From contig NC_134510.1 of assembly GCF_027942865.1 (NCBI RefSeq), forward strand, positions 27,521,209 through 27,585,208: 64,000 nt of DNA. The letters are read 5' to 3'. The translations under genes and the position numbers were made by a program. The DNA comes from Odontesthes bonariensis. Lineage: Eukaryota > Chordata > Actinopteri > Atheriniformes > Atherinopsidae. Positions 47,747 through 59,662 of the stretch are shown piece by piece. How positions within the stretch are numbered: position 1 is the stretch's first letter; each line of letters begins with the position of its first letter. The notes below the pieces were generated by a model. It was not told the origin of the DNA, ran no database searches, and saw only the letters and a list, made by a program, of their open reading frames with translations.

Positions 47747-50700
47747 ATGAAGTCTACAGTGGTGTTTGTCCTAACCCTGACCACAATAACCTTTGCAGGT
47801 ACATTTAAATTATTTTTAACTTTTACATCTTACTTTTTATTCATAGAATTTCTCTGCTCAGGCAATGAGTTTAATGAGTTTTACAGTTTAATGATTTTGA
47901 TGATAAAAATCTTAAATACACATCTTAAAATTAAATATGAATGTCTTAAAATGTGCTATTGTTGAACATTGCAGTGTTTTTATATGAGCTCTTCACCAAT
48001 ATCTTAGCAATGTTTGGATGGATGAGGAGTATTTTCATTCTATTTCCTTTCTGTCTGTTTTTAGGTCTTGTGCACAGCCTGCACATAAGCGCCTCTGAAA
48101 ACGTCTTACTTGTTGGCAGCAATGTGACACTTTCCAGCAACGTCACTGTCGAACGCTGGTCATGGAGGTTCAATGATGTTACAATTGTGATTGTACTCCA
48201 AGGAAGTTTTTATATAGGAAAATCTTGGGAGAACAGGACAACTTTGAATTTAACAACGTCATCCCTGACTATAAGGTCACTAACAGTGGAAGACTCTGGA
48301 GAGTACACATTTGAAAAACTGTCCGGCGATACTTTCACAGAGGTGTTAAAACTGTCGGTCCAAGGTAAGGACTTTCTTACATTTTCTGTTTATTCACTTA
48401 TATCTTATCCCAAGCACATTGAAATATTCAAAAGGTTACACACATCCATGCATGTGAACTCTTGAGCGACTTGATCTTGTGCCAGCTCGTGTCAGCAATT
48501 TCTCAAAATATGCAAACCTAAATGGAAATACAGAATATAAAGACAAAAACTGAGATTGTACAAATTGAATGAGCTTGAAAGTCAGTATTTGTTATGTGGA
48601 CCTTTATTCTTCAACACAACCTGAACCCTCTTAGACAAGCTTTCTGGTCGTTTCTGGTAAAAGCAGTCCTCAGGAATAGTTCCCCAGGCTACTTAAAGGA
48701 CATTTCAAAGTTCTTCTTTGGATGTTGGCTGCCTTTTGTTCTGTTCTCTGTCAAGATGATCCCACACTGCTTCAGTAATGTTGAGATCTGGGCTCTGGGG
48801 AGGATTCATCAGTCCGTAAGACCTGTTGCTTCCTATTTTCTGTTTGGCATTATTGCTCAAGACCCTTTTAAAAGATGACAAGAAAGTTTGGCTCATTGGT
48901 AGCAAAATTTTTGCACAATACTGTAGGGCTGCTTTTTCTTTTACACCTAGCAGCCGAACTCAGCGTGATTTAATCGAGGCTCTGCTGGGACTTAGCTCTA
49001 AGTTTTCACTTTGACTATGAATAAATCTATTTTTATGGAAGTTTTTCTGTGCCATCAGAATTTGAATACGAATTTCTAATATTGAATTTTTACAGCATCA
49101 AAATCAGACTTTGAATTTGAAAATGCTCGGGGAGAACATGCAAACCCCACATAGAAAGGCTCTAGTCGGGATTCAAACAGGGGACCCTCTTACTGTGGCG
49201 GTGGCCACAGCACTCTGCAGCCCGAAGCTTAGTCAATGCATTCAAATTTTACAATTACATTTTTCTCGTAAAGCTGTGAAAACTGAAACCAAAAACATCA
49301 AGCTTGAGTTTATTCAAGATGAAGAAACGAATATTTGCTGCATTTGGAAAAAAGGGAAATGAAAAACAGCAGAAAAATAAGATACAGAAAACAAATGCGC
49401 AAAGACATGTGTTGTCTTTACAGACTCATAATTGCACTGACAATTGCAGCATGAGGGCAAAGTAGCAGGAATGAAAACCTTTCTTAAAACTTGCATTACC
49501 CTTTTGAATAATCCAAGTCATTAATATAAGATCATTCATGAGCAGCATTCATTTTGTCTGTGAATTTTCAGCAGAACAAATTGCAAATTTGCTGGAATTT
49601 TCAATCCATCAAACCTGACAAATGCCTTGCTTTTGTTTTCCCTCTCTACAGAGCCTATTTCAAATGTGACTTTGCGGGCCAAATCTACCAATCTGGTGGA
49701 ATTCAATGACACAGCAGTCCTTGTGTGCTCTGTGTCCAGTGGCACGTCTTTGTCTTATGAATGGTGGATGGACAACTCTACAATCACAAACGGAGATGTA
49801 CAGCTCAGCAATAAAGAAGCTACTCTCAGTATAGTTAATGTGACTCACTATTATCAGGGACAATACAAGTGCAAAGTGTCTAATGGATTTGGGCAGGAAT
49901 TTAGCGGCGTTGTACATTTGAACATCAACTGTAAGTTTTATTCAAAATGGATGTACATATAGGCATCTGTATTAAAGCAACAAAAATTAATCCTCAAAAC
50001 AATTCCCCTATTGTTGTGTCATCAGATGGCCCAAGTAACACAACTATGATGGTCATGCCTGCAAAGGAGGTATACAAATCAGGATCTAATATCACACTCT
50101 CATGTGCAACCCAGTCCAGCCCTCCAGCGACGGTCCAGTGGATGTTTAATGACACATACCTGGACCCTTATGGACCAAACCTACAACTGAAGAATGTTTT
50201 AGAGGGAGATACAGGACATTATAAATGTGTATTTCACAACAATGTCACATTCAGGTTCAGCAGTAAAAGTACAATGATCCAGGTCACAGGTAAGGCTTTC
50301 TATTTTTCTTTGGTATTTTTTTTTTCTATCTATCAGCCCGAGTTTAGATTATTTTCAAACAACTGGTGAATGAGCTCATTAACTTTCTTGCAAAGATTTT
50401 GGTCAGTGAATCAAAAATATGGTCACAATGATATTTTCAGGCAGAAGCACTTTTAACACTTGACAAGCAATAGTAGTAGTTTGTGGTTGTTGGTAGGTGA
50501 AATTTGAGGAGCTACATAATGTTTGGACCTGTCTGCAAACTAGGTTTCCCATCAGGGACAATAAAATGACTGAACTGCCTTTCTTTATGCAAAGCTGACT
50601 GAGTCAGCTGTGCCATAGCGTCATGTTTAAAGGACATAAATATTGGTCAATGCGGGCACAAAGGCAAGAAGCATTTAACTGGATATGTTGAGTTATTCCA

Positions 50701-53700
50701 TTAAATCTTTAAAGCAACATGTGCTGTAATCATTCAACCCGTATACATGTGTGAATTTAAACCACAAGTTTATTTGTTCTTTTACAGCTCCTGTGACAGC
50801 TGTTGTAATAAGTCGTACCAGTGGCCCGGCAATACTTCATGAATCCTTCACTCTGAAATGTGAAGTGACTGGACGTGTGGACAGCATTCAGTGGTGGAGG
50901 AATGACCAGCAAATTTCCGCTGACAATAGAGTGGACTTTGGCATTAACAAGACATTGACTCTTAATCCAGTTCAACATTCTGATGGTGGACGCTATTCGT
51001 GCAGGGCTTTTAATTCTGTGAGCAACATGACCAGCAGCCCCTTTGAAGTCCAAGTTAACTGTAAGAACATGATATTTTTTCATCACCATTCCCAAACGAA
51101 AGAAGTAACTGTCTGTTGTCTGGAAACCTATGTGATGCTGTTGTCATTGAAAGTAATATAAAAAATGATTAATGTATTCAGATGGACCAGAGACGCCAAC
51201 TATCACAGGACCAAATGTGGTGAAGAGTGGAGACAGTGTGACTCTCAGCTGCAATGCAGCATCTACCCCAGAGAGCAGCTACGTGTGGTACTTCGATGGC
51301 GGTAAAGTCTCCACTATGTCTAAATATGTCACACCTGCTCTTACCAAAGGCCTGAGCTGGAAGTACACCTGCATGGCTTTCAACAACATCACCAACAAAA
51401 ACAGCACTGCCCATATAATGATTACAGTTGTCGGTGAGACTTGGATACATATCTTTTTTTGTTTCTGTAAAAGAAAATGTTACTTACAAAGACACCAAGT
51501 TGCTGAGAAGAGAACTAAGTGCTGTGGCTTTTGTGTTGTTTCCAGATCCGATAGAAAATGTTCGAGTACAAGCCGAGATGAAAACTGTCATGGAAAGCTC
51601 CTCGTATACTTTAACGTGCAATGTGACTGGAGATGCTGATCACATTTACTGGACGAAGAACAATGAGTCTCTGCAAGAAGATGAGACAATTATTTTCCGG
51701 AATATGAAACTCTTGCTCATTTCAGTGCAGCGTTCTGATACTGGACACTACAGATGCATGGCTAAGAATGCTTTTGGAAACATGACCAGTGCTCCTTACA
51801 ATCTCGTGGTCAACTGTGAGTATGATATTTAAAGGATTTTTTGTGGGCAATAACTGATGACTTTCACACTATGTAACAAAATATTAACTTGTGTAGTTAT
51901 TGAAAAATTATAATCAGTGATTTAAGTTCATACCTGTGTGCTCAGATGGACCAGACATTCCAACTATCACAGGACCAAATGTGGTAAAGAGAGGAGACAA
52001 TGTGACTCTCAGCTGCAATGCAGCATCTACCCCAGAGAGCAGCTACGTGTGGTCCTTTGATGGCCGTGACGTCTCCACTATGTCTAAATATGTCACACCT
52101 GCTCTTACCAAAGACCTGAGCGGGAAGTACACCTGCGAGGCTTTCAACAACATCACCAACAAACAGAGCACCGCCCACATAATGATTACAGTTGTCGGTG
52201 AGACTTGGATACATACCTTTTATGTTTCTGTAAAAGAAAATGTTACTTACAAAGATAAAAAGTGGCTTAGAGTGAAAACTAAGTGCTGTGGCTTTTGTGT
52301 TGTTTCCAGATCCGATAGAAAATGTTCGAGTACAAGCAGAGATGAAACCTGCCGTGGAAAACTCCTCATATGCTTTAATGTGCAATGTGACTGGAGATGC
52401 TGATCACATTTACTGGATGAAGAACAATGAGTCTCTGCATGACAATGAGACAATTATTTTCCAGAATATGAAACTTGTGTTCATGTCAGTGCAGCGTTCT
52501 GATACTGGATACTACAGATGCATGGCTAAGAATGCTTTTGGAAACATGACCAGTGCTCCCTACATGCTCATTGTCAACTGTGAGTATGATATTTAAAGAC
52601 TTTATGCTTATGTATGAAGGGACACATTTATAGTTGATATTTTCTATCTTGCAATGTTTCTATTATGTTTTTATTAGAGTACAATAATGGGAAAATAATG
52701 TAACAAGAACAAGCTATATGTTGATCCACTCACATGTTAACACACGCTCATCATAGACATAAATGTCAAGAAAAAAAGACTTTTGGTAATGTTGTTTGAA
52801 CTGTTTTTTTTCTGTGGCAGGATGAAACAAGTTCAACTGATAAAAAACACAAAATGTACTCACTTTTTTCTTATTTATTGTGAGTTTTCTTAATCAACAA
52901 AGAGCTAAACTCACTTTCAGAAAAGTCATGATGAATTAAGTTTGTGCAGCAACTTTAATATTTTTCTTTACTTTTTAATTTAAAGATGTATGTTGTAGAA
53001 TCCCTAAAAAAGTAACAATAGCTAGCAAGTCACTGGAGGCTTCTGCCAAATTTCTACTGTAATTCAAAGCAGACACATGAAACACAGGCTCTGGAAAAAG
53101 GGCCTTTTGCATTCTTAACAGCGACCATAGTTTCTCCTACAAGCTCAGAAAGGAAGGATAAGATTAGAGGTATCCAACTAGTTTTAACATACAACTTCAC
53201 AGCTAAATATCTCTAAATCTTACACACTGTTCCTTCAAGTTAAGAGACTGCATATTATTAATGGTTATTGAAACATGATAGTTAACCATAAATGACTGAA
53301 CATATCTGTGTGCTCAGATGGACCAGACATTCCAACTATCACAGGACCAAATGTGGTGAAGAGAGGAGACAATGTGACTCTCAGCTGCAATGCAGCATCT
53401 ACCCCAGAGAGCAGCTACGTGTGGTCCTTTGATGGCCGTGACGTCTCCACTATGTCTAAATATGTCACACCTGCTCTTACCAAAGGCCTGAGCTGGAAGT
53501 ACACCTGCATGGCTTTCAACAACATCACCAACAAAAACAGCACTGCCCATATAATGATTACAGTTGTCGGTGAGACTTGGATACATATCTTTTATAGATA
53601 TGTAAAAGAAAATGTTACTTACAAAGATAAAAAAGTGGCTGAGAAGAGAACTAAGTGCTGTGGCTTTTGTGTTGTTTCCAGATCCGATAGAAAATGTTCG

Positions 53701-55806
53701 AGTACAAGCGGAGATGAAACCTGCCGTGGAAAACTCCTCATATGCTTTAATGTGCAATGTGACTGGAGATGCTGATCACATTTACTGGATGAAGAACAAT
53801 GAGTCTCTGCATGTAGACAACACAACTGGTTTCTATAAGGATAAAAAGACACTCATGTTCATGTCAGTGCAGCTTTCTGATACTGGATACTACAGATGCA
53901 TGGGTATGAATGCTTTCGGAAACATGACCAGTGCTCCTTACATGCTACTTGTTAACTGTAAGTATACCATCACTAAGATTCCTACTTCCAACTAGTTCAT
54001 TTGTTTTTGCTACAATGCATCATCCTACATTATTTAAATGGAAAATATCAATAAATATTGAAGAAAGTAAGATTAAATGAATTCTGTTGTAAAGTCGTTG
54101 GTATCAGAGTGTACTTTCTCCTTTGCAGTTGGACCGGACAAACCCATTGTTGATGGACCAACTTTGGCTGAAACCGGAAGTCATGCTGACTTTATGTGCT
54201 CTGCCGTGTCAGAGCCGCCTAGTCATTACACTTGGTGGTTTAACCATGAAACCATGACAGCAAATACCTCTGTGTTTACAATCGACCATTTGTCTTTAAA
54301 CATGAGTGGAGAATACACCTGTATGGCCCACAATCATGTGACAGGAAGGAACAGCACAAACTCCATAACACTCAGAGTCATAGGTATGATGACTCATCTA
54401 AGGCAAGAATTAGATTAGACATTGTTAATATATGTTATGGACCTATATCATAGATCTAATAGTGTTATACGATGCTCTAAATGTGTAAATAGTTTTAATA
54501 AAGTGCAACCAAAATGTCTCACCTTCTACATTCACTGTGTCATGTGTACACAGAGGCAATAGAGTCAGTGATAGTCCACAACGAAACAACCCCAATAAAC
54601 CAGAAAAACTTCACTCTCACGTGTCACGTTGTTGGGCCTTACAACATGACCTACTGGATGAAGGACAACATGTACCTCAACATGAGCACCATGGACCGAT
54701 ACATGTCGTACGACACTGACGAGAACATGCTACACTTCACTCCAGTGACAAGAGACCACGATGGGACATATAAGTGTGTTGCTGTCAATGAGGTTACTCA
54801 ACATCATAGTCCCAAGTACATGCTCCAAGTAAACTGTGAGTGCTGAAGAAAACATTTGTGTTTAAATTAGCTCTTAGAAAACTGTTATTTGAAAATGTTA
54901 TCATTGATGTGTTGGATCAGTCAATTATCTTCTCCACAACTATTACAAGCTTCATGATGAAAATCACTTACACATTAGCTAAAACCTCTGGAACAACATC
55001 TTACATTCGGCAGATTTACTCATTGTTTGTTTGAACAAATGAAAAATGATGTGAATTGAGAGTTATCAATCAGGGGATTTGACACTGAAGAAACATGTTA
55101 TAGATCATTTTGCTGACTTTAATTCTGAGTCTTTCTGTCTCTGTGCAGATGGTCCTCTGAGTGTGACTATCTCTGGTCCTGAGTTTGGAAAGGAAGGCAC
55201 TTCTATGTCCCTGAAATGCTCTGCTGATTCTCGACCAGAATGTCAATTTCACTGGTTCTTAAACAATCAGTTCATGATTCTGACGGATGGACCCGATGTC
55301 ACGTTTGTTGCCATACAAAAGTATATTGGGAACTACACGTGTCAGGCGATAAACCCTGTGACGAATATCACAATGTACCAACATAAAGCTGTAACTATCG
55401 CCGGTGAGTGAGTTTTAGTTTTGATGTTTTCACTGCTGTATCTCCATAATGTCTTTTTTCAGAAAAGCTTACAACCTTAATTTGGATCAATAAGAGCCAT
55501 GAGTTTACTTATGTAATGTCAAAATCCCTCTTTATAATGTTAAATGACTGAAAAACGCAAATGATTGCATCCATCTCACATCCATCGCCATTACTTTGTT
55601 GTTGTTTATTATGTTTAACAGTATTAGAGTGGGTGCTGCACAATTGCAAAATCTCGTAAATGTTATCATTTCTTCTCCATTCAGACATTTATCTTTCGTT
55701 CTCGTTATTTCCTCCAGCTCATGCTTCAACCATCCACCTCCCCACCCAGGGAGGTCTGATGATGATGGGTCTGTTTGCTTTTTCTGCCCATGCGTTATTC
55801 CACTGA
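47747..55806 (+). CDS. Giant CEA-like protein, V + twelve C2 Ig domains, GPI-like end (gene G), 1206 aa
   Basis: Exons: 47747-47798 signal peptide; 48065-48364 V-type Ig without canonical cysteines; then twelve C2 exons at 49652-49930, 50026-50289, 50788-51060, 51182-51433, 51546-51815, 51946-52197, 52310-52579, 53318-53569, 53682-53957, 54129-54383, 54554-54835 and 55149-55403; last exon 55718-55806 with stop. The sum is 3621 bases, closing the frame. All Ig exons are phase 1-1. The domains alternate A-type (ending VN then Cys) and B-type (starting DGP or GP), giving N-(A-B)x6. Human CEACAM5 is N-(A-B)x3 with a GPI anchor. The short hydrophobic end (GLMMMGLFAFSAHALF) has no tail. The exon pairs at 51182, 51946 and 53318 are recent tandem copies. 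Many N-x-S/T sites. An upstream in-frame GTG is not needed. Likely adhesion, mucosal or decoy role, by analogy. Confidence 0.9.
48595..48905 (-). mobile_element. Tc1/mariner-like transposase remnant
   Basis: The minus strand contains PPQSPDLNITEAVWDHLDR, the C-terminal D-D-E region signature of Tc1-like transposases, within broken frames. It sits in the V-to-first-C2 intron of gene G. Confidence 0.75.
49120..49220 (+). repeat. Fragment of common teleost repeat
   Basis: GGGGAGAACATGCAAACCCC...CTTACTGTGGCGGTGGCCACAGC matches the word pattern of 19490-19815. Intronic in gene G. Confidence 0.55.
51182..53957 (+). repeat. Three tandem copies of an A/B Ig exon pair
   Basis: Units start at 51182, 51946 and 53318, each a 252-base exon, a short intron of about 112 bases, and a 270- or 276-base exon. 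Exons and the short introns are highly similar. The third unit is preceded by a longer 738-base intron; the equivalent intron before the second unit is 130 bases. Confidence 0.92.
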
Positions 55807-56592
55807 GTCCTACGCACCATGGAGTCCGGTCAACCTGTAAGGTCTCTTGCGCCCCCTACAGTCTTCTACAGCATTTATATGGCTGGAAAATTGTAGACAT
55901 GCCATATAGTCCATATAAGTCATATAAACGGTAACATGTTGTGATTTCTTAAGTTGAATGTCATAATCAATAGCATACTAGCAGATCATATTAATTGTGG
56001 TAGTATTGTAATAACTGTTGTCACTGGCTATGAAAATTCAGCCAAATTGTGTAACTACACTTGTACTGTTTTGTGATGAAAATCGAGATTATTCCTCTCA
56101 AATACTTCAACACTAATTTGATATAAATTGCATTTATTCACTTTGAGCAAAATGATGAGTACATGTATGTATTTTACCGCACATTTATTAACTGTAATTA
56201 CTTGCTAATCAATTAAAAAAAACACAATAATTGATTTTGTGGACTTTTGTGGCCAATCCAGACAGTTCCAGTCAGCTTAATATACACGACTTGTATAGAG
56301 GGAAAGAGTGATCATTACAGAAATATTAAAAGCATATACGTAGAAGAATGCAGTGTATAAGGATGGACTCCTTTTGTTGCTCATATGGGGACACTGGGAA
56401 CAGAGGGTGGTTTCACGGTAGTCAACTTGCACCTCTTCAGATTCTTATATTTGTGCAGCTGACAGAATTTTTTCCCTTGTGGTTGCATATTTCCAGACAG
56501 ATTTAATGAGAGGATGAGAAAAAAGAAAACACACAAAAGAAATGTGAATTAAAACTTTTGAAAATCTCAAACAAAGACTTTTGAACAACAAA
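55807..56592. other. Between convergent genes, nothing recognised
   Basis: 3' flank of gene G and of the small minus-strand gene. No clear plus-strand AATAAA was identified for gene G. Confidence 0.5.
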
Positions 56593-56598
56593 TTTATT
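56593..56598 (-). terminator. Polyadenylation signal of the small secreted gene
   Basis: AATAAA on the minus strand, a few bases after the stop at 56603-56605. Confidence 0.6.
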
Positions 56599-56602
56599 AT
56601 TT

Positions 56603-57241
56603 TTATTTTTTAACTGAGTGCAACTCACATTTACGCTGATTGCGTGTGGTGGACTGCTGACAGAGGCAACGTGTTTTCACCGTCTCTCCTCCTAATCCTG
56701 GATGGCCCAAAAACACAAAGAGAGAAGAGCCGAATGGGTTTTTGTGATGCACTTTGACAAGATCCTCGACAGATGCACATTTTTAGTTTAAGTCCTCCAT
56801 AATGCAGTTTTCACCTTTGCAGTTACATGGTCTTTTGTGACGTCTTACGATGACGATTGGATGTGAAGTTGTGGGCAAATTTCCAACAGGAGAAGCTACA
56901 ACAAAATTTATATCAAAATGTACTTAGAAATTAAGTCAAAGTAAAGTCATTGGGATATAAAATACTAAATGACCACTAATGACAAACCACATTAATTGAA
57001 TTGCAATCAATGGAATTAATTTTACATACCAACAGTGACTGGGCTGTCAATTGGGGATAGTTCAAATGTCTCAGGTACCCCTTTGAGAAACAAAAAGAAA
57101 AGTAAAAAAAAAATCACAAAAAACGTGTAGAATTCAAAATTACTTGAAAAGATTAGCTCAGATAAATCATACACTACCTTGGCTGTGATCAGTGAATATA
57201 ATCAGTACAAGAACTGATAGGAAAAGCAGCCTTGGTCCCAT
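56603..57241 (-). CDS. Small secreted cysteine-rich peptide, possible CXCL17-like chemokine, 96 aa
   Basis: Four exons: 57178-57241 signal peptide (MGPRLLFLSVLVLIIFTD); 57030-57080; 56815-56895; 56603-56697. The sum is 291 bases and the frame closes at TAA 56603-56605. The mature part has a basic stretch RRHKR, then C-N-C, twelve residues, C-L-C-Q-Q, nine residues, C, ending CELHSVKK. The last intron is 117 bases with a good pyrimidine tract and CCATCCAG acceptor. If it is retained, a 75-aa form ends at TAA 56783-56785. Human CXCL17 also has four exons, paired CxC motifs, a final C-Q-Q ... C-x-L segment, and lies between CEACAM1 and PAFAH1B3, as here. The Leu-Pro-Leu end of human CXCL17 is absent. 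Orthology is inference; gene structure is better supported. Confidence 0.6.
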
Positions 57242-57350
57242 GTTGTAGTGAAATCAGTAAAAAGCAGTTGGTCCAGGTAAAGAAATCCCGATTGTTCACC
57301 AACTTCAGTTCCTGTTAAGGAAATGAATGCAGTCCTTGTCGATCTGGAAC

Positions 57351-57356
57351 TTTATA
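57351..57356 (-). promoter_or_regulatory. TATA box of the small secreted gene
   Basis: TATAAA on the minus strand within CCTTTATAAAGTT, about 110 bp upstream of the ATG at 57241. This leaves room for a short 5' untranslated leader. Confidence 0.5.
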
Positions 57357-57736
57357 AAGGATGGTGTTGATGTCTGAAATCGTATACATGGCACATTCAT
57401 CATCTGCCACCGGTATGAAACGTGTTCAAACCATCACATTTACAATCGGCGGCTGTGAATAACACGAACATTGGACCCTTGCCAACAAGTCTTATCAAGC
57501 TTTTGAGTAAATACTGGTTGGCGTGAGAAAATGAGATGAGATTTAACACGATAATGACCTGGAAAAATAAAACCCAAGAGTATTTGATTGCCAGAGGTGT
57601 TTCTGCTGTGACCTGAATTGAAATGTTATCCACAGGGTTTTTGCGATACAAGTAGTCGGTCGTGGTATTAATTCAAATAGCTGAGTGAGTCATACACACT
57701 TCTTAATCCAAGTTGGTATCATCTTTTGTCCTGCAC

Positions 57737-58210
57737 ATGTATCAGTTACTTTTTTTAATAAACCTGGGAGAAGTTAAAGGGATACAAACCATGTGTTTTG
57801 GTGAAAGCACTTCATGCTTGAAGGAACAATTAGGCTTAATATGCGTCAGTCATCAGATCACAAGCTGTCAATGTTACTGTAATGGACCAACCTCCAACTG
57901 TGACATGTCAGATTATGTTCGTTATCTCAGTGAGAACGATGTTTTATTTTATTTTAATGTGTCAGGACTGATATTGATGGGGACAAAACAAGGTTCATTC
58001 CCCCCTTCTAATATTTCAGAACCGTATCTGGGACAGGAAGAAACCAGTTACATTCACAGACCATGTCCACAAGACATAAGCAGCATATATGTACTCTTGA
58101 TGAACCAGATGGTTGGTGATCAATCTTTGAGGCTTGAAAACGTTCTGCAGCTCTGCTTCAGTGGCAAAGTGTTGTTAAATGGATCTAATAAATCAATCAA
58201 GGGACACTGA
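57737..58210 (+). CDS. Hypothetical open frame, possibly secreted
   Basis: The ATG at 57737 opens 157 codons ending at TGA 58208-58210. The N-terminus MYQLLFLINLGEVKG is weakly signal-like. Several cysteines cluster near residues 20-55 (CFGESTSC ... CQCYCNG). The frame lies divergent from the small secreted gene, with no introns evident. No domain is recognised, and the sequence could equally be a chance frame in AT-rich DNA or part of an unseen multi-exon gene. The frame is also open for eight codons upstream of this ATG. Confidence 0.22.
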   Translation: MYQLLFLINLGEVKGIQTMCFGESTSCLKEQLGLICVSHQITSCQCYCNGPTSNCDMSDYVRYLSENDVLFYFNVSGLILMGTKQGSFPPSNISEPYLGQEETSYIHRPCPQDISSIYVLLMNQMVGDQSLRLENVLQLCFSGKVLLNGSNKSIKGH

Positions 58211-59662
58211 AACCATCTTGTTTGAAATTTAATGCATTTCTTTCACCACTTAAAACAACTTGCCATCCTGGACCATATTTCGAGTTTTGCAAGACAACCC
58301 CTATCCAAGAAGCGCTCAAGCATGTCAGGGGAAAGGAAAGCATTTTTAATGGTTGAATGAGCCATTATGCTGTAGAAAAGAGTGACTTTTAAGCACAAGC
58401 AACGATACGAATGAATACAGCTTCACAATCTAATCAGGTACATCTATGATCTCAACAAAACAGTCACTCACATGTAACCGCTGTTGCTGTTATAAGAGGT
58501 GACGTTAAAACATACAAAAGGCAATAATGAGCTTATGTGACTTGATGAAAAGCAGGCAGACAGGTCAATTACTTGCCATGTAGACAAAGTCAGAACCTTT
58601 GGTCACTGAAATGAACAAATACAAAAAACAAAGCAAAACAAAAAAAGCATCACAGTAAAGCTATAGACCCCTTTTTTTCCACAGCAGACAAAGTAAAAGC
58701 ACAGATGTATTCAATATCATTAGTGATGACCACATTTCAGTTCAGTAAGCTAGATCCAGTTTTGGTTGTCTGCATGCTGTCTCAGGGGAGGATTCTGGGC
58801 AACAATGAAAGAGAGTTAATGTTTGAGGTTCCATCTGTGCTTTTCCTGCTATGAAGAGACAAAACGTCTAATGCCAAATAACGGTAGTGATGTGTAACTA
58901 AGAAACAAAAAGGACAAATTGCAAGGATAGTTGTATCGAGCACGTAAGCATTTCCTGGTCCAAATCTGAGTCCCAAACCATGTCCCAACTAGATCGTGTT
59001 TCTGTTGCCTCAGATAGACAAATGCATTAGTTGGTTTCTTTCTTCAGTCCTTCAAAGAAATCACTATTCAAAGGGAAAAAAAAAACCTTTGAAGGTTCAT
59101 GAGAGCTGTAGCTGAAGGGTTGAAATCTGCATCACATGGTTATTATAAATAAAACTTCATCATGGTGCAGCAAGCGACGTGTGACCTACAGAATGTACTT
59201 GTGAAAATAAAAAAAGTTGCTGCATATCTATAAAATCATTTCATCTAAATCATAACCACTGAACATTTGATTTAATTTCATTTTATTTTCCTAATTGAGC
59301 AGTTATCTGCACTTTGAAGTTGCCCTCATCTTATTCATCCCTTCTATCATGTGGCAGTGAAATGAAATTATCCTTTAAAGCAAGAATGTTTTGTGAACTA
59401 GAAGGAAGTGGGAATCAGGGCGGGCTTTGTCTCTCTATAGCACAATATATTTCATTTCTGACTGTATTGTAAACACAAAAAAAAACCTTATGGTCCCATT
59501 GTCAGTAACAGTGGTCACCAACCCTGGTTATAGAGAAAACTTGCTCTTAGCCCTTGACAGTTGATCCTATGCAGCATTCAAAGTCTTAATAAGCTGAGTG
59601 CAACGCTCTCTGGAAACAGGGACGAGGACCACTGTGGTAGTGTACATTTGTAAACTGGGTGC
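58211..59662. other. 3' flank of pafah1b3, no gene seen
   Basis: Probably includes a long 3' untranslated region of pafah1b3 on the minus strand. A candidate AATAAA on the minus strand is at 59282-59287. Otherwise anonymous. Confidence 0.45.

Noticed and set aside
51172-51639. 155-codon frames beginning near 51172, 51936 and 53308
   Set aside because: They start with the real Ig exon, then read through the GTGAGA donor and into the next exon in the wrong frame.
59507-59530. CAGTGGTCACCAACCCTGG resembling a hAT terminus
   Set aside because: No partner terminus or 8-bp duplication was found nearby; too short to call.
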